Source of the DNA: Oxalobacteraceae bacterium OTU3CINTB1
Lineage (GTDB): Bacteria; Pseudomonadota; Gammaproteobacteria; Burkholderiales; Burkholderiaceae_D
Assembly (NCBI GenBank): GCA_024123955.1
Contig: CP099652.1
Coordinates: forward strand, 6,572,001 to 6,636,000
Reading direction: 5' to 3'
Length of the DNA stretch: 64,000 nt
Every line of letters begins with the position of its first letter. The first letter of the stretch is position 1. The position numbers and the translations under genes are program-made. The notes under the pieces are model-generated. The model had not been told where the DNA came from. It searched no databases and saw only the letters and a program-made list of their open reading frames with translations. This document shows positions 35,043 to 43,493 of this stretch, piece by piece.

Positions 35043-35069
35043 CTGGCACTCAACGACCGCAAGTGCTGA
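35043..35069. promoter_or_regulatory. CIRCE-like HrcA operator upstream of grpE
   Basis: CTGGCACTC, exactly nine bases, AAGTGCTGA. Each half matches the CIRCE consensus (TTAGCACTC/GAGTGCTAA) at 7 of 9 positions with the exact spacer. It lies between hemH and grpE, about 95 bases upstream of the sigma-32 -35 box. It may serve a second, vegetative promoter or be a decaying site. Confidence 0.6.
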
Positions 35070-35144
35070 TTATCGCGGAACGGGGCAGGTGTGGTGTAGT
35101 TGTCACTTTTTCAGCGATTCGGGCGGCTGCGCCCCGGCGCGGCC

Positions 35145-36254
35145 CTAGTCGGCGGCGCCCAGTTGCAGCGCGGCGGCGCGGCCGGTGTCGGCGTCCTTGC
35201 GGCGCTCCTCGTGCTGGGCGGGCGACATCTGGGTCGGCCAGCCGATCATGTGCTGCTCGGCGATCTCGCCCAGCGCGGCGATCCAGTCTGGCGATTCGTT
35301 CAGGCACGGGATGTAATGGAACTCTTTACCTCCGGCCTGCTCGAAGTCGTGCCGCACCTCCATCGAGATCTCTTCCAAGGTCTCCAGGCAATCGCTGATG
35401 AAGCCCGGGCACATGATGTCGATGCGCTTGACGCCGTCGCGCGCCAGCTGGGCGACGGTCGGCGCCGTGTACGGCTGCAGCCACTCGGCCTTGCCGAAGC
35501 GCGACTGGAAGGTGACCATGTATTGCTCCGGCTTCAGCTTCAAGGCGGTGGCGAGCAGGCGCGCGGTCTTGAGGCACTCGCAGTGGTAGGGGTCGCCCAG
35601 CATCAGGGTGCGTTTCGGTACGCCGTGGAAGCTCAGCACCAGCTTGTCGGGACGGCCGTTGGCTTCCCAGTGGCTCAGCACGGAGTTCTGCAACGCGCGG
35701 ATATAGGCGTCATGGTCATGGTAGTTGCGCACGAAGCGCAGCTCGGGGATGTTGCGCACCGAGCCGTAGTGCTCGAACACGGCGTCGTAGATCGAGCCGG
35801 TGGTGGTGCCCGAGTACTGCGGATAGGCCGGCAGCACCAGGATGCGCTCGCAGCCGTCCGCTTTCAGCTTGGCCAGCACCTCGGGAATCGACGGCGATCC
35901 GTAGCGCATTGCCATGGCCACCGTCAGGTTCTCGTGGCCGCGTTCGCCGAGCGCGCCCAGCAGGTACATCGCCTGGGCGGCGGTGTGCACCTTGAGCGGC
36001 GAGCCCTCGCGGGTCCAGATGGTGGCGTACTTCTTGGCCGACTGGCCGGAGCGGAACGGCAGGATGATCAGGTTGAGGATGAACCACCAGACCGCGCGCG
36101 GGATCTCCACCACGCGTGGATCGGACAGAAACTCTTTCAGGTAGCGGCGCACGGCCGAGCGGGTCGGGGCGTCGGGCGTGCCCAGGTTGACCAGCACGAT
36201 CGCGCTGCGGCCAACGGTGCCGTGCTTGTAAGGAGGTTCTTTGGAGAAGGTCAT
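35145..36254 (-). CDS. hemH: Ferrochelatase HemH
   Basis: A 369-residue enzyme inserting Fe2+ into protoporphyrin IX, the last step of haem synthesis. It starts [15 protein letters not shown]. The active-site His is in [13 protein letters not shown] and the acidic path is near [12 protein letters not shown]. The length is typical for the proteobacterial form. The ATG at 36254 was chosen over a TTG three codons upstream. Neither has a strong ribosome binding site. It sits upstream of grpE with the CIRCE-like site in between. Confidence 0.95.
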   Translation of the reverse strand: MTFSKEPPYKHGTVGRSAIVLVNLGTPDAPTRSAVRRYLKEFLSDPRVVEIPRAVWWFILNLIILPFRSGQSAKKYATIWTREGSPLKVHTAAQAMYLLGALGERGHENLTVAMAMRYGSPSIPEVLAKLKADGCERILVLPAYPQYSGTTTGSIYDAVFEHYGSVRNIPELRFVRNYHDHDAYIRALQNSVLSHWEANGRPDKLVLSFHGVPKRTLMLGDPYHCECLKTARLLATALKLKPEQYMVTFQSRFGKAEWLQPYTAPTVAQLARDGVKRIDIMCPGFISDCLETLEEISMEVRHDFEQAGGKEFHYIPCLNESPDWIAALGEIAEQHMIGWPTQMSPAQHEERRKDADTGRAAALQLGAAD

Positions 36255-36314
36255 GGGGGCCAATGGCGGTTTGAATAGGTCAGGTCGCCATTATAGATAA
36301 GAAACCCCAATCAC

Positions 36315-36432
36315 TCCGGGGTCAGGTCCACCAATGCTACACAAGCTGGTCCGTTAAGGCATCAATCGCTCGGTTCGTGTAGAAATGGTGGACCTGACCC
36401 CGGAGGTTTATTGTGACCCCGGAGGTTTATTG
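36315..36432. repeat. REPIN-like inverted repeat plus 19-bp tandem duplication
   Basis: TCCGGGGTCAGGTCCACCA (36315-36333) is mirrored perfectly by its complement at 36386-36404 around a 52-base spacer. The spacer holds partly complementary CTACAC and GTGTAG. The right arm overlaps a perfect tandem pair of 19-bp units starting TGACCCCGGAGG at 36395 and 36414. The second unit contains the stop codon of the neighbouring HAF-repeat gene. The size and GGGGTCAGG ends resemble REP elements mobilised by RAYT transposases. No transposase is present here. Confidence 0.75.
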
Positions 36433-38397
36433 CCGCAGCGTGAGCCCGCCGTCCACCACGACGGTGCGGTCGGCGCCGGCCGGCGGCCGCGCCGGCTCGT
36501 TGTCGTAATCGACCACTTCGGCACCGGTGGCCGCGTCCGCGTGCGTCACCCGCAGCCGCAGGCGATCGAGCCGCGCGCCTTGCACGGCGCCGCCATCGAC
36601 GGCCTCGAGCACGAAGCGATAGCCCGCCCGGCCGTCGAGCCGGCCGGTACCGGCCACCCGCGCGCGGCCCTCCCCGGTCCTGGTGGCGCGCGTGACCGCG
36701 TCGCTGCGGAAGCGGAACGGGCCGGAGAACCAGGCCACGGGCGCGCCGGCGGCGACACCGTCGGCGGGCGCCGCGCCGTCGAGCGGCACCCATAGCGCGA
36801 ACCGCAGCGGCGCGGAGGAATTGCCGCGTTGCCCGGTCCCGGCCGGTGCGACGCCGCCGGCCAGCAAGCCCTCGCCGCCCAGCGCGGCCATACCGGCCGC
36901 CTCGACGAAGACGGTGCGCCGCAGCTCGGTGGAGCGGCCGCCCGAATCGGTGACCACCACCGTGACGGCGTAATACCCGACCGCGCAGAACCGGTGCCGC
37001 AGCCGCACCTGGCCGACCCCGCCGGCCTCGGTGACGCCGGGCGCCGGCGACGGGCAGCCGTCGGACCAGGCCGCGCTGGCCTGGTGGGTTTGCGCCCGGG
37101 CGTTGTCGACGAAGTTGACGGTCAAGTCCAGCTCCTGGCCGAGCTCGACCACGACGGGCAGGCCGACGACCGGGCCGAGCACCGGCGCGTCGGTGCCGCG
37201 CAGGCCGGGGCGCAGCATGACCAGGCCGGCGTTCGATTTCGCCAGGATGGTGCCGTTGTCGTTGATCGCCAGCGCCTCCTGCAACGCCAGGCCGGCCGGC
37301 GCGCGGTACAGGCGAGCGGTCAGGTCGACCGGCAGCGCGGTGAACGAGGGCCAGCGCACCGCGCGCTGGATGTGGCCGTCGGCGGTCGTGCGCAGCGTCG
37401 ATCCGGCGATCTCGCCGCGCTCGTTGATGTCGACCGCGTAGCTGAACAGGCTGGCCTCGACCGGCAGGCGCACCAGGCCGCGCCCCAGGCTCCACTGGAA
37501 GGCCTTGCGCTGTGCGCCGACCTCGCCGCTGCCGACCAGTTCGCCACGATTGTTCAAGTCGCCGGGACGGTAGTCGATGCCGGCGTCGATCGACAGCGTG
37601 CCCGTGGCGCGGCTCCAGAACAGGACTTTCCACGGGGCGAAAGGCCCTTCGTTGATCAGTCCGCCAACTTCGGTGCGGTCGTTGATGTGCACGCCGTAGC
37701 CGAAGCCGCCGGTCACCGGACTGATGTCGGTGGCGGCGCCGGCGCGGTCCCACAGGATCGCGTGCGGCACGGTGTTGCCGGTGGTGCCGGTGGAAACGCC
37801 GGTCGCATAACCGGATTTGTTGACGGCCCGGGCTTCGGAATAGTCGGCCAGCGGCGGCCCCAGGCGCGTGCTGCCGCCGCCCGGATTCCAGCGGATCGCG
37901 CGCACCATGCCGCCGGCCTCCGTGACCCGGCCGACGATCTCGCCGCTGTCGTTGATATCGGCCGCCGCCGACGGCGCCATGCCCGGCAGCGCGCGCATGC
38001 CGCCGGCCAGCGTCCAGGAGTAGGCGATGCCGCCGGCTTCCGCGGCGCTGGCCGAGGCGCCCACCACCACGCCGTGGCTGTTCAAGGCGGTCACGTAGGT
38101 GAAGCCGCCGCCGAGCGAGCCGATCGGCCGGATGCGGTCGCCGTCGAAGTAGCGGCTGACGGTGTCGGGGAAACTGTCGTCGGTGAACGCCGCCTGGCCG
38201 CGCTCGTTGAGCACGGCCGCGGTCGGGTCCGGCCCGAGGTTGATCACCGTGTACAGGCCGAAGGGAAACTGGCCGGCCTGGTCGTTTTTCGGCGCGGCCG
38301 GCGTGGTCTGCGCGCCGGCCCAGAACGGCAGCGACGCGCACAGCACGGCGATGGCGCGGCGGCGCATGGCACCGCCGCAAATCGATGGAGTATGCAT
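36427..38397 (-). CDS. Secreted HAF-repeat protein with PKD-like domain, paralogue A
   Basis: A 656-residue exported protein of unknown function. A Sec signal (AIAVLCASLPFWAGAQ) is followed by about seven HAF-type repeats in residues 50-390. The recurring core is I/L-N-x-R/S-G-E-I-x-G, as in LNERGQAAF, INDSGEIVG, LNNRGELVG and INERGEIAG. From about residue 395 a PKD/Ig-like region follows (LTVNFVDNARAQTH, GYYAVTVVVTDSGGRSTELRR), and then an unassigned C-terminal beta-rich part. The start at 38397 has an AGGAG site. Paralogue B lies immediately upstream on the same strand. HAF repeats probably form a beta-propeller-like fold. No PEP-CTERM or sortase signal was seen. Confidence 0.78.
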   Translation of the reverse strand: MHTPSICGGAMRRRAIAVLCASLPFWAGAQTTPAAPKNDQAGQFPFGLYTVINLGPDPTAAVLNERGQAAFTDDSFPDTVSRYFDGDRIRPIGSLGGGFTYVTALNSHGVVVGASASAAEAGGIAYSWTLAGGMRALPGMAPSAAADINDSGEIVGRVTEAGGMVRAIRWNPGGGSTRLGPPLADYSEARAVNKSGYATGVSTGTTGNTVPHAILWDRAGAATDISPVTGGFGYGVHINDRTEVGGLINEGPFAPWKVLFWSRATGTLSIDAGIDYRPGDLNNRGELVGSGEVGAQRKAFQWSLGRGLVRLPVEASLFSYAVDINERGEIAGSTLRTTADGHIQRAVRWPSFTALPVDLTARLYRAPAGLALQEALAINDNGTILAKSNAGLVMLRPGLRGTDAPVLGPVVGLPVVVELGQELDLTVNFVDNARAQTHQASAAWSDGCPSPAPGVTEAGGVGQVRLRHRFCAVGYYAVTVVVTDSGGRSTELRRTVFVEAAGMAALGGEGLLAGGVAPAGTGQRGNSSAPLRFALWVPLDGAAPADGVAAGAPVAWFSGPFRFRSDAVTRATRTGEGRARVAGTGRLDGRAGYRFVLEAVDGGAVQGARLDRLRLRVTHADAATGAEVVDYDNEPARPPAGADRTVVVDGGLTLRQ

Positions 38398-38412
38398 GAT
38401 GGAGCTCCTGGC

Positions 38413-38442
38413 AAAAAAATGAGCGCAAGCGGGCGCTTGCGC
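38413..38442 (-). promoter_or_regulatory. Hairpin with T-run between HAF paralogues, shared with the upstream paralogue
   Basis: The minus strand has the perfect stem GCGCAAGCG (38434-38442) and CGCTTGCGC (38423-38431), followed by TCATTTTTTT, directly before the ribosome binding site of paralogue A. A related hairpin sits at the same place before paralogue B (40464-40479). It could be a terminator or a conserved leader element. Confidence 0.6.
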
Positions 38443-38494
38443 TGACGGCGCCGGCGTGCGTTGCACAGCGCGCCGGCCCGCACAGCCGCCGCCG

Positions 38495-40435
38495 TTAGCG
38501 GCGCAGCGTCAGCCCACCCTGCGCGACGGCGGCGCGGCGGTCGCCGGCCGCCGCGCCCGGGGCGCCGTTGTCGTAATCGACGACCTCGGCGCCAGCGGCA
38601 TCGGCGTGCGTCACGCGCACCCGCAGGCGGTCCTGCCCGGCGGCGCCGTCGACCGCCTCGAGCACGAAACGGTAGCCGGCGCGGCCGTTGAGCCGGCCCG
38701 TGCCCTCCACCCGCGCCTGCTCGCCGGTCGCGCTCGCGTGCGTCACCGACTCGCCGTCGAACTGGAACGGACCGGACAAGCGCACCACGGGCCGGCCGGC
38801 GGCCGCCGGCGCGTCGCCCAGCGGCACCCACAACGCGAAGCGCAGCGGCGCGTTGCGCTGCCCCGAGCCCGACCCGGCCGCCGCCGCGCCGGCCACGCCG
38901 GCCGCGTCGGCCGCCAACGCGCCCTCGCCGCTGAGCGCGGCCAGCGTCGGCGACACCACCAGGAAGTTGCGCCACGTTTCGGTCGAGCGCCCGCCCGCAT
39001 CGGTGACCACCACCTTGACGCTGTAATAGCCGGCGGCGCAGAAACTATGTTGCAGCCGCAGCCGGCCGCTGCCGCCGCCCTCGCTGACCGACGACGACAA
39101 CGACGGGCAACCGTCGCTCCAGACCGCGCTGGCCGTATGGGTTTGCGTGGCGTTGCTGTCGGAGAAGTTGAGCGTCATCGTCAAGTCCTGGCCCAGCTCC
39201 ACCATGGCCGGCAGTCCGATGATGGGGCCGAGCACCGGCGCGTCGGTGCCGCGCCGGCCGGGTCGCAGCAGCACCAGGCCGGCGTTCGAGTCGGCCAGGA
39301 TGTCGCCGCGCTCGTTGATGCGGAACGCCGCCCGCACTTCCAGGCCGGCCGGCACCCCGTACAGTTGCGTGTTCAGGTCGATCGGCACGGCGCTGTACGA
39401 CGGCCACAGCGCCGCGCGCCAGGCGGCGCCCTCGGCGGCGGCGACCGCGCCGACGATCTCGCCGCGGTCGTTGATGTCGTACGCCTGGCTGATGTTGCCG
39501 AAGCCGAGCTGCAACGGCACGATGCCGCGCCGCAGGGTCCAATACAAGCCCCGGGGCCGGCCGCCGATCTCGGCGCTGGCGACGATCTCGCCCCGGTTGT
39601 TGATGTCGCCCAGGAAGAATCCGGGGCCGGCATCGATGCGCACGGTGCCGCTGTCGCGGCTCCAGAAAAAGCCCTCGGTGCGGCCGGTGGCGGGATAGTT
39701 GACCACGCCGGCCACTTCGTTGCGCTCGTTGATGCGCAGGCCGAAACCGTCGCCGCCGTCGAACGGGCCGAGGTCGGTCTGGGCGCCGGCCCGGTCCCAG
39801 AAGGTGGCGTGGGCGTGGATGGCGCCGTTGGCGACGGTCGTGTAGCCGGTCGCATAGCCGCGGTCGTTGATGGCGGTGCCTTCCGACGACGAGGCTGGAA
39901 GCGGCCCCAACAATGTCGTGCTGCCGTCCGGATTCCAGCGGATGGCGCGCGCCACCACGCCGGGCGCCGACACCCAGCCGACGATCTCGTTGCGCTCGTT
40001 GATGTCGAGCGCGGTCGACGGCGCCGCGCCGGGCAGCACGCGGATGCCGCCGGCCGCCGTCCAGGAGAACGCCCGGCCATCGGCCTCGCCGGCGTACCTG
40101 GTCCCGCCGGCCACCACGCCACGGTCGTTCAGTCCGGTAACGGTTGTGAAGGCGTCGGCCGGGCCGATCGGCACGAGGCGCTCGCCGTCGAAGAAACGGG
40201 CGACAGTGTCGCCGGCATTGAACCCGCTGAACGCGACCTGGCCGCGCTCGTTAAGCACGGCGCTGGCGAATTCCGGACCCAGGTTGATCACCGTGTAGAG
40301 GCTGGCGCGCTGCTGCTCGGCCGCCTTGGCGTGCGGCTCGGCGGCCCAGGACGGCAACGATGTGAACAATGCGGCGATGGCGGCGGCGATGAAGCGGCGG
40401 CGCGCGCCGGTGTTGCGGATCGATTGGAATGGCAT
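38495..40435 (-). CDS. Secreted HAF-repeat protein with PKD-like domain, paralogue B
   Basis: A 646-residue exported protein parallel to paralogue A in order and length. The Sec signal is around FIAAAIAALFTSLPSWAA. HAF-type repeats lie in residues 45-385 (LNERGQVAF, LNDRGVVAG, INERNEIVG, INDRGYATG, INNRGEIVA, INDRGEIVG). The PKD-like segment contains LTMTLNFSDSNATQTH and GYYSVKVVVTDAGGRSTET. Both paralogues share the strings LYTVINLGP and RGTDAPVLGP, so they come from a tandem duplication with later divergence. The start at 40435 follows AAGGGGAAG. The function is unknown; an extracellular or surface structural role is likely. Confidence 0.78.
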   Translation of the reverse strand: MPFQSIRNTGARRRFIAAAIAALFTSLPSWAAEPHAKAAEQQRASLYTVINLGPEFASAVLNERGQVAFSGFNAGDTVARFFDGERLVPIGPADAFTTVTGLNDRGVVAGGTRYAGEADGRAFSWTAAGGIRVLPGAAPSTALDINERNEIVGWVSAPGVVARAIRWNPDGSTTLLGPLPASSSEGTAINDRGYATGYTTVANGAIHAHATFWDRAGAQTDLGPFDGGDGFGLRINERNEVAGVVNYPATGRTEGFFWSRDSGTVRIDAGPGFFLGDINNRGEIVASAEIGGRPRGLYWTLRRGIVPLQLGFGNISQAYDINDRGEIVGAVAAAEGAAWRAALWPSYSAVPIDLNTQLYGVPAGLEVRAAFRINERGDILADSNAGLVLLRPGRRGTDAPVLGPIIGLPAMVELGQDLTMTLNFSDSNATQTHTASAVWSDGCPSLSSSVSEGGGSGRLRLQHSFCAAGYYSVKVVVTDAGGRSTETWRNFLVVSPTLAALSGEGALAADAAGVAGAAAAGSGSGQRNAPLRFALWVPLGDAPAAAGRPVVRLSGPFQFDGESVTHASATGEQARVEGTGRLNGRAGYRFVLEAVDGAAGQDRLRVRVTHADAAGAEVVDYDNGAPGAAAGDRRAAVAQGGLTLRR

Positions 40436-40463
40436 GATGGCTTCCCCTTGCAAGAAAATGCGC

Positions 40464-40479
40464 GCAAGCAGACGCTTGC
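40464..40479 (-). promoter_or_regulatory. Leader hairpin of HAF paralogue B
   Basis: Stem GCAAGC/GCTTGC on the minus strand, followed by GCGCATTTTCTTGC and then the ribosome binding site. Its position and flanks match the hairpin before paralogue A. The rest of the gap 40480-40624 shows no gene. Confidence 0.5.
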
Positions 40480-40624
40480 ACTGCGGCCACACGGATCGCG
40501 TCGGGAACGCTGGTCCGGTGCTGCCATCCACTCTAGGCGCACGCGGCGGCGGGGGACTGACGAGGCGCAAACGTACCGGCGACAGCGGCGCCGGTCTTTG
40601 GGGCAAGGTTGAAGGGGAGAATTG

Positions 40625-40714
40625 CGTAGGGCGGATGAGGCGGGACGCCGTAATCCGCCATGCGCCGCCGGCGACGCATGCATGGCGGATTACGCTCCGC
40701 TAATCCGCCCTACG
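40625..40714. repeat. Nested inverted repeat of the GTAGGGCGGATTA type
   Basis: The outer arms CGTAGGGCGGAT (40625-40636) and ATCCGCCCTACG (40703-40714) are perfect complements. The inner arms TAATCCGCCATG (40651-40662) and CATGGCGGATTA (40681-40692) are too. This is the widespread intergenic repeat with GTAGGGCGGATTA ends found in many proteobacteria. It lies 11 nt after the recN stop and may also end transcription there. Confidence 0.8.
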
Positions 40715-40724
40715 TATTTTAGAA

Positions 40725-42377
40725 CTAGGAGGCGAGCAACTCGCGGGCGTGCTTGCGCGTGGTGGCGGTGATTTCCAGGCCGCCCAGCATGCGCGCCACT
40801 TCCTCCACGCGCGCCTTGGCGTCGAGCACGTCGATGCGCGAGGCGGTCTTGCCATTGTCCAGCGTCCCCTTGGCGACCTGGAAGTGCTGGCCCGCCTGGC
40901 TGGCCACTTGCGGCAGGTGGGTGACGCACAGCACTTGCCGCTCCTGCCCGAGGCGGCGCAGCAGGCGGCCGACCACTTCGGCCACGCCGCCGCCGATGCC
41001 GCTGTCGACCTCGTCGAAGATCAGGGTCGGCGTGGTGGTGGCGTTGGACGTGATGACGGAAATGGCCAGCGAGATGCGCGCCAGCTCGCCGCCCGACGCC
41101 ACCTTGGCCAGCGGCCGCGCGGCCACGCCGGCGTGGCCGGCCACCAGGAACTCGACCTGCTCCAGGCCGTGGGCCGTCGGTTCGCCGGCGTTCAGCGCGA
41201 CCTCGAAGCGCCCGCCCGTCATGTTCAATTCCTGCATCGCCTTGGTGACCGCCTCGCCCAGCTGGCGCGCGGCCTGCGCGCGCGTGGCGCTCAGGCGCCC
41301 GGCGACGTCCATGTAGGCCTCCTTGAGTTTTTCCTCCTGCTTGCGCAGGCCCTCGATGTCGCTGGCGTCGGCGATTTGCGTCAGGCGCTCGGCCAGCTTC
41401 GCGTGTTCGTCCGGCAGATCCTCCTCGGTGACGCGGAACTTGCGCGCGGCCGAATGGATCGCCTCCATCCGCGACTCCACCTGGCGCAGCCGCTCCGGGT
41501 CCAGCTCGACGCGGTCGAGGTAATCGTTGATCGCGTACACCGCCTCCTGCAGCTGGATGCGCGCCGGTTCGATCAGGTCGACGATGGCCTGCAGGCCGGT
41601 GTCGATGTTGGCCAGCTTGCCGAGCTTCTGGTTGAGCGACGACAGCTGCGACAGGATCGGATGGTCCTCCGATTCCGACAGCGCGGCCAAGGCCTCCTGC
41701 GCGCCTTCGAGCAGGCTGGCGGCGTGCGACAGGCGGCTTTGCTCATTGGTCACCTCGGCCCATTCGCCCGGTTTGACGGCCAGCTTTTCCAGCTCGTTGA
41801 CCTGCCACTCCAGGCGCTCGCGTTCATACAGCACGTTGGCGGCGTTGGTCTCGAATTCCTGCAATTGTTTGGACAGCGCGCGCCAGGCCTTGTGGCTGGC
41901 CGCCACCGCCTTGACGTCGGCGCCGGCGCCGGCCTGGCCGTCGAGCAGCACGCGCTGCGCCTCGGTTTTCATCAGCGACTGGTGCGCGTGCTGGCCGTGG
42001 ATGTCGACCAGCATGTCGCCCAGTTCGCGCAGCTGCGAGGCGGTGGCGGCGATGCCGTTGATGTAGGCCTTGCTGCGGCCGGCGTTGTCGATCACGCGGC
42101 GCAGCAGCGCGCCGCCCTCCTCCACCGAGAACTCGTTGGCGGCGAGCCAGTCGCGCGCCTGCTCGCTGACGGCGAAATCGGCCGTGATGTCGGCCTTGGC
42201 CGCGCCCTCGCGCACCACGCTGGCGTCGCCGCGGCCGCCCAGCGCCAGGGTCAGCGCATCGATCAGGATCGATTTGCCGGCACCGGTCTCGCCGGTGAAG
42301 ACGGTGAAGCCGGCGGAAAATTCCAGTTCTATCGAGTCGACGATGACAAAATCACGGATGGACAGGGTACGGAGCAT
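40725..42377 (-). CDS. recN: DNA repair protein RecN
   Basis: A 550-residue SMC-like ATPase for double-strand break repair. The N-terminal half has Walker A (GETGAGKSILIDAL), and a central coiled coil follows. The C-terminal signature and Walker B are in GELARISLAISVI and TLIFDEVDSGIGGG. The start at 42377 (MLRTLSIRDFVI) lies 17 nt after nadK, so both form an operon. A LexA box precedes nadK, fitting the SOS control known for recN. Confidence 0.95.
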   Translation of the reverse strand: MLRTLSIRDFVIVDSIELEFSAGFTVFTGETGAGKSILIDALTLALGGRGDASVVREGAAKADITADFAVSEQARDWLAANEFSVEEGGALLRRVIDNAGRSKAYINGIAATASQLRELGDMLVDIHGQHAHQSLMKTEAQRVLLDGQAGAGADVKAVAASHKAWRALSKQLQEFETNAANVLYERERLEWQVNELEKLAVKPGEWAEVTNEQSRLSHAASLLEGAQEALAALSESEDHPILSQLSSLNQKLGKLANIDTGLQAIVDLIEPARIQLQEAVYAINDYLDRVELDPERLRQVESRMEAIHSAARKFRVTEEDLPDEHAKLAERLTQIADASDIEGLRKQEEKLKEAYMDVAGRLSATRAQAARQLGEAVTKAMQELNMTGGRFEVALNAGEPTAHGLEQVEFLVAGHAGVAARPLAKVASGGELARISLAISVITSNATTTPTLIFDEVDSGIGGGVAEVVGRLLRRLGQERQVLCVTHLPQVASQAGQHFQVAKGTLDNGKTASRIDVLDAKARVEEVARMLGGLEITATTRKHARELLAS

Positions 42378-42394
42378 GGATGCCTGGAGAATGG

Positions 42395-43303
42395 TTAATT
42401 GAGTTTGCCTTCGCCCGATGGATACTCGTTCCAGTGGAGCTTGTCGCGCAGCGTATTGAAGTAGTTCCAGCCCTCCGGGTGCAGGAAGGTGATCGCGTGC
42501 GGCGAGCGCTGGATCACGATCTGGTCCTGCGACTGCAGGCTGGCGAAGGTTTGCATGTCGAAGTTGACGCTGCAATCGCGTCCGCGCACGATCTCGATGA
42601 CGATCTGGCTCGATTCGGGCAGCACGATCGGCCGGTTCGACAGCGCGTGCGGCGCGATCGGCACCAGCACCACGCCGCCCAGGCTCGGATGCAGCAGCGG
42701 GCCGCCTGCCGACAGCGCGTACGCGGTGGAACCGGTCGGCGTGGAGATGATCAGGCCATCGGAGCGCTGGTTGTACATGAAGTGGCCGTCGACGTCGACC
42801 CGCAGTTCGGCCATGCCGGCGCCGGCGCCGCGCGCGACGACAACGTCGTTGACGGCCAGGCCGAAGTGGATGTCCTTGCCGTCGCGGCGCACGCGCCCCT
42901 CGAGCAGGGTGCGGCGTTCGGCCTTGTAGCTGCCGCCGAGGATCTTGGCCAGCACGTCGAGCATGCCGTCGAGCGGGATGTCGGTCATGAAGCCGAGCCG
43001 CCCCTGGTTGATGCCGATCAGCGGCACGTCGAACGGCGCGAGCTGGCGCGCGATGCCGAGCATCGTGCCGTCGCCGCCCATGACGATGGCGGCGTCGCAT
43101 TCGGCGCCGATCTCGCTGGCGCTGAGCGCGCGCACGCCGTCGAAGCCGCCCGCCAGGTGCTCGGCGGTCTGCTCTTCGAACACCACCGTGTAGCCGCCCC
43201 GGCGCAGGAAGTCGACCACGCTGCCCACCGATTCGGCGATGCCGTCGGTGTTGGGGCGCACGACCAGTGCAATGGTATGGAAAACGGCGTGCGTGGCGGT
43301 CAT
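42395..43303 (-). CDS. nadK: NAD kinase
   Basis: A 302-residue ATP-NAD kinase making NADP. The GGDGT nucleotide-binding motif is in [17 protein letters not shown]. The second conserved stretch is [10 protein letters not shown], and [21 protein letters not shown] binds NAD. The start at 43303 ([10 protein letters not shown]) was chosen; the longer frame has no family similarity. It is the first gene of nadK-recN and is preceded by a LexA box, so it may be SOS-induced along with recN. Confidence 0.95.
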   Translation of the reverse strand: MTATHAVFHTIALVVRPNTDGIAESVGSVVDFLRRGGYTVVFEEQTAEHLAGGFDGVRALSASEIGAECDAAIVMGGDGTMLGIARQLAPFDVPLIGINQGRLGFMTDIPLDGMLDVLAKILGGSYKAERRTLLEGRVRRDGKDIHFGLAVNDVVVARGAGAGMAELRVDVDGHFMYNQRSDGLIISTPTGSTAYALSAGGPLLHPSLGGVVLVPIAPHALSNRPIVLPESSQIVIEIVRGRDCSVNFDMQTFASLQSQDQIVIQRSPHAITFLHPEGWNYFNTLRDKLHWNEYPSGEGKLN

Positions 43304-43391
43304 AAAAGTCTCGGCAAAAAGGTGGGATCGACGACACGCAGCAGGGTAACCCATAACGCCAGCTTCTGCCATCACCCGTCGGCCCACCCGT

Positions 43392-43411
43392 TACTGTACG
43401 TTTAGACAGTA
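43392..43411. promoter_or_regulatory. LexA (SOS) box upstream of nadK-recN
   Basis: TACTGT, eight bases, ACAGTA: a perfect palindromic CTGT-N8-ACAG LexA site with extended flanks. A TATACT -10 candidate on the minus strand (43420-43425) would place the start point at the box, so LexA should block it. The nadK ATG is about 90 nt downstream. Confidence 0.88.
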
Positions 43412-43493
43412 TTTTCCGCAGTATAGTGCGCGGGCCGCCAGACTGCAAGCACCAGCCCGCATTTGAACCGCCGCCGTTTCAGTGCGGCCTCAG

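Noticed and set aside
36829..40612. Plus-strand frames of 538 and 718 codons opposite the HAF paralogues
   Set aside because: They mirror the repeats on the minus strand. Signal peptides, ribosome sites and HAF motifs all belong to the minus strand.
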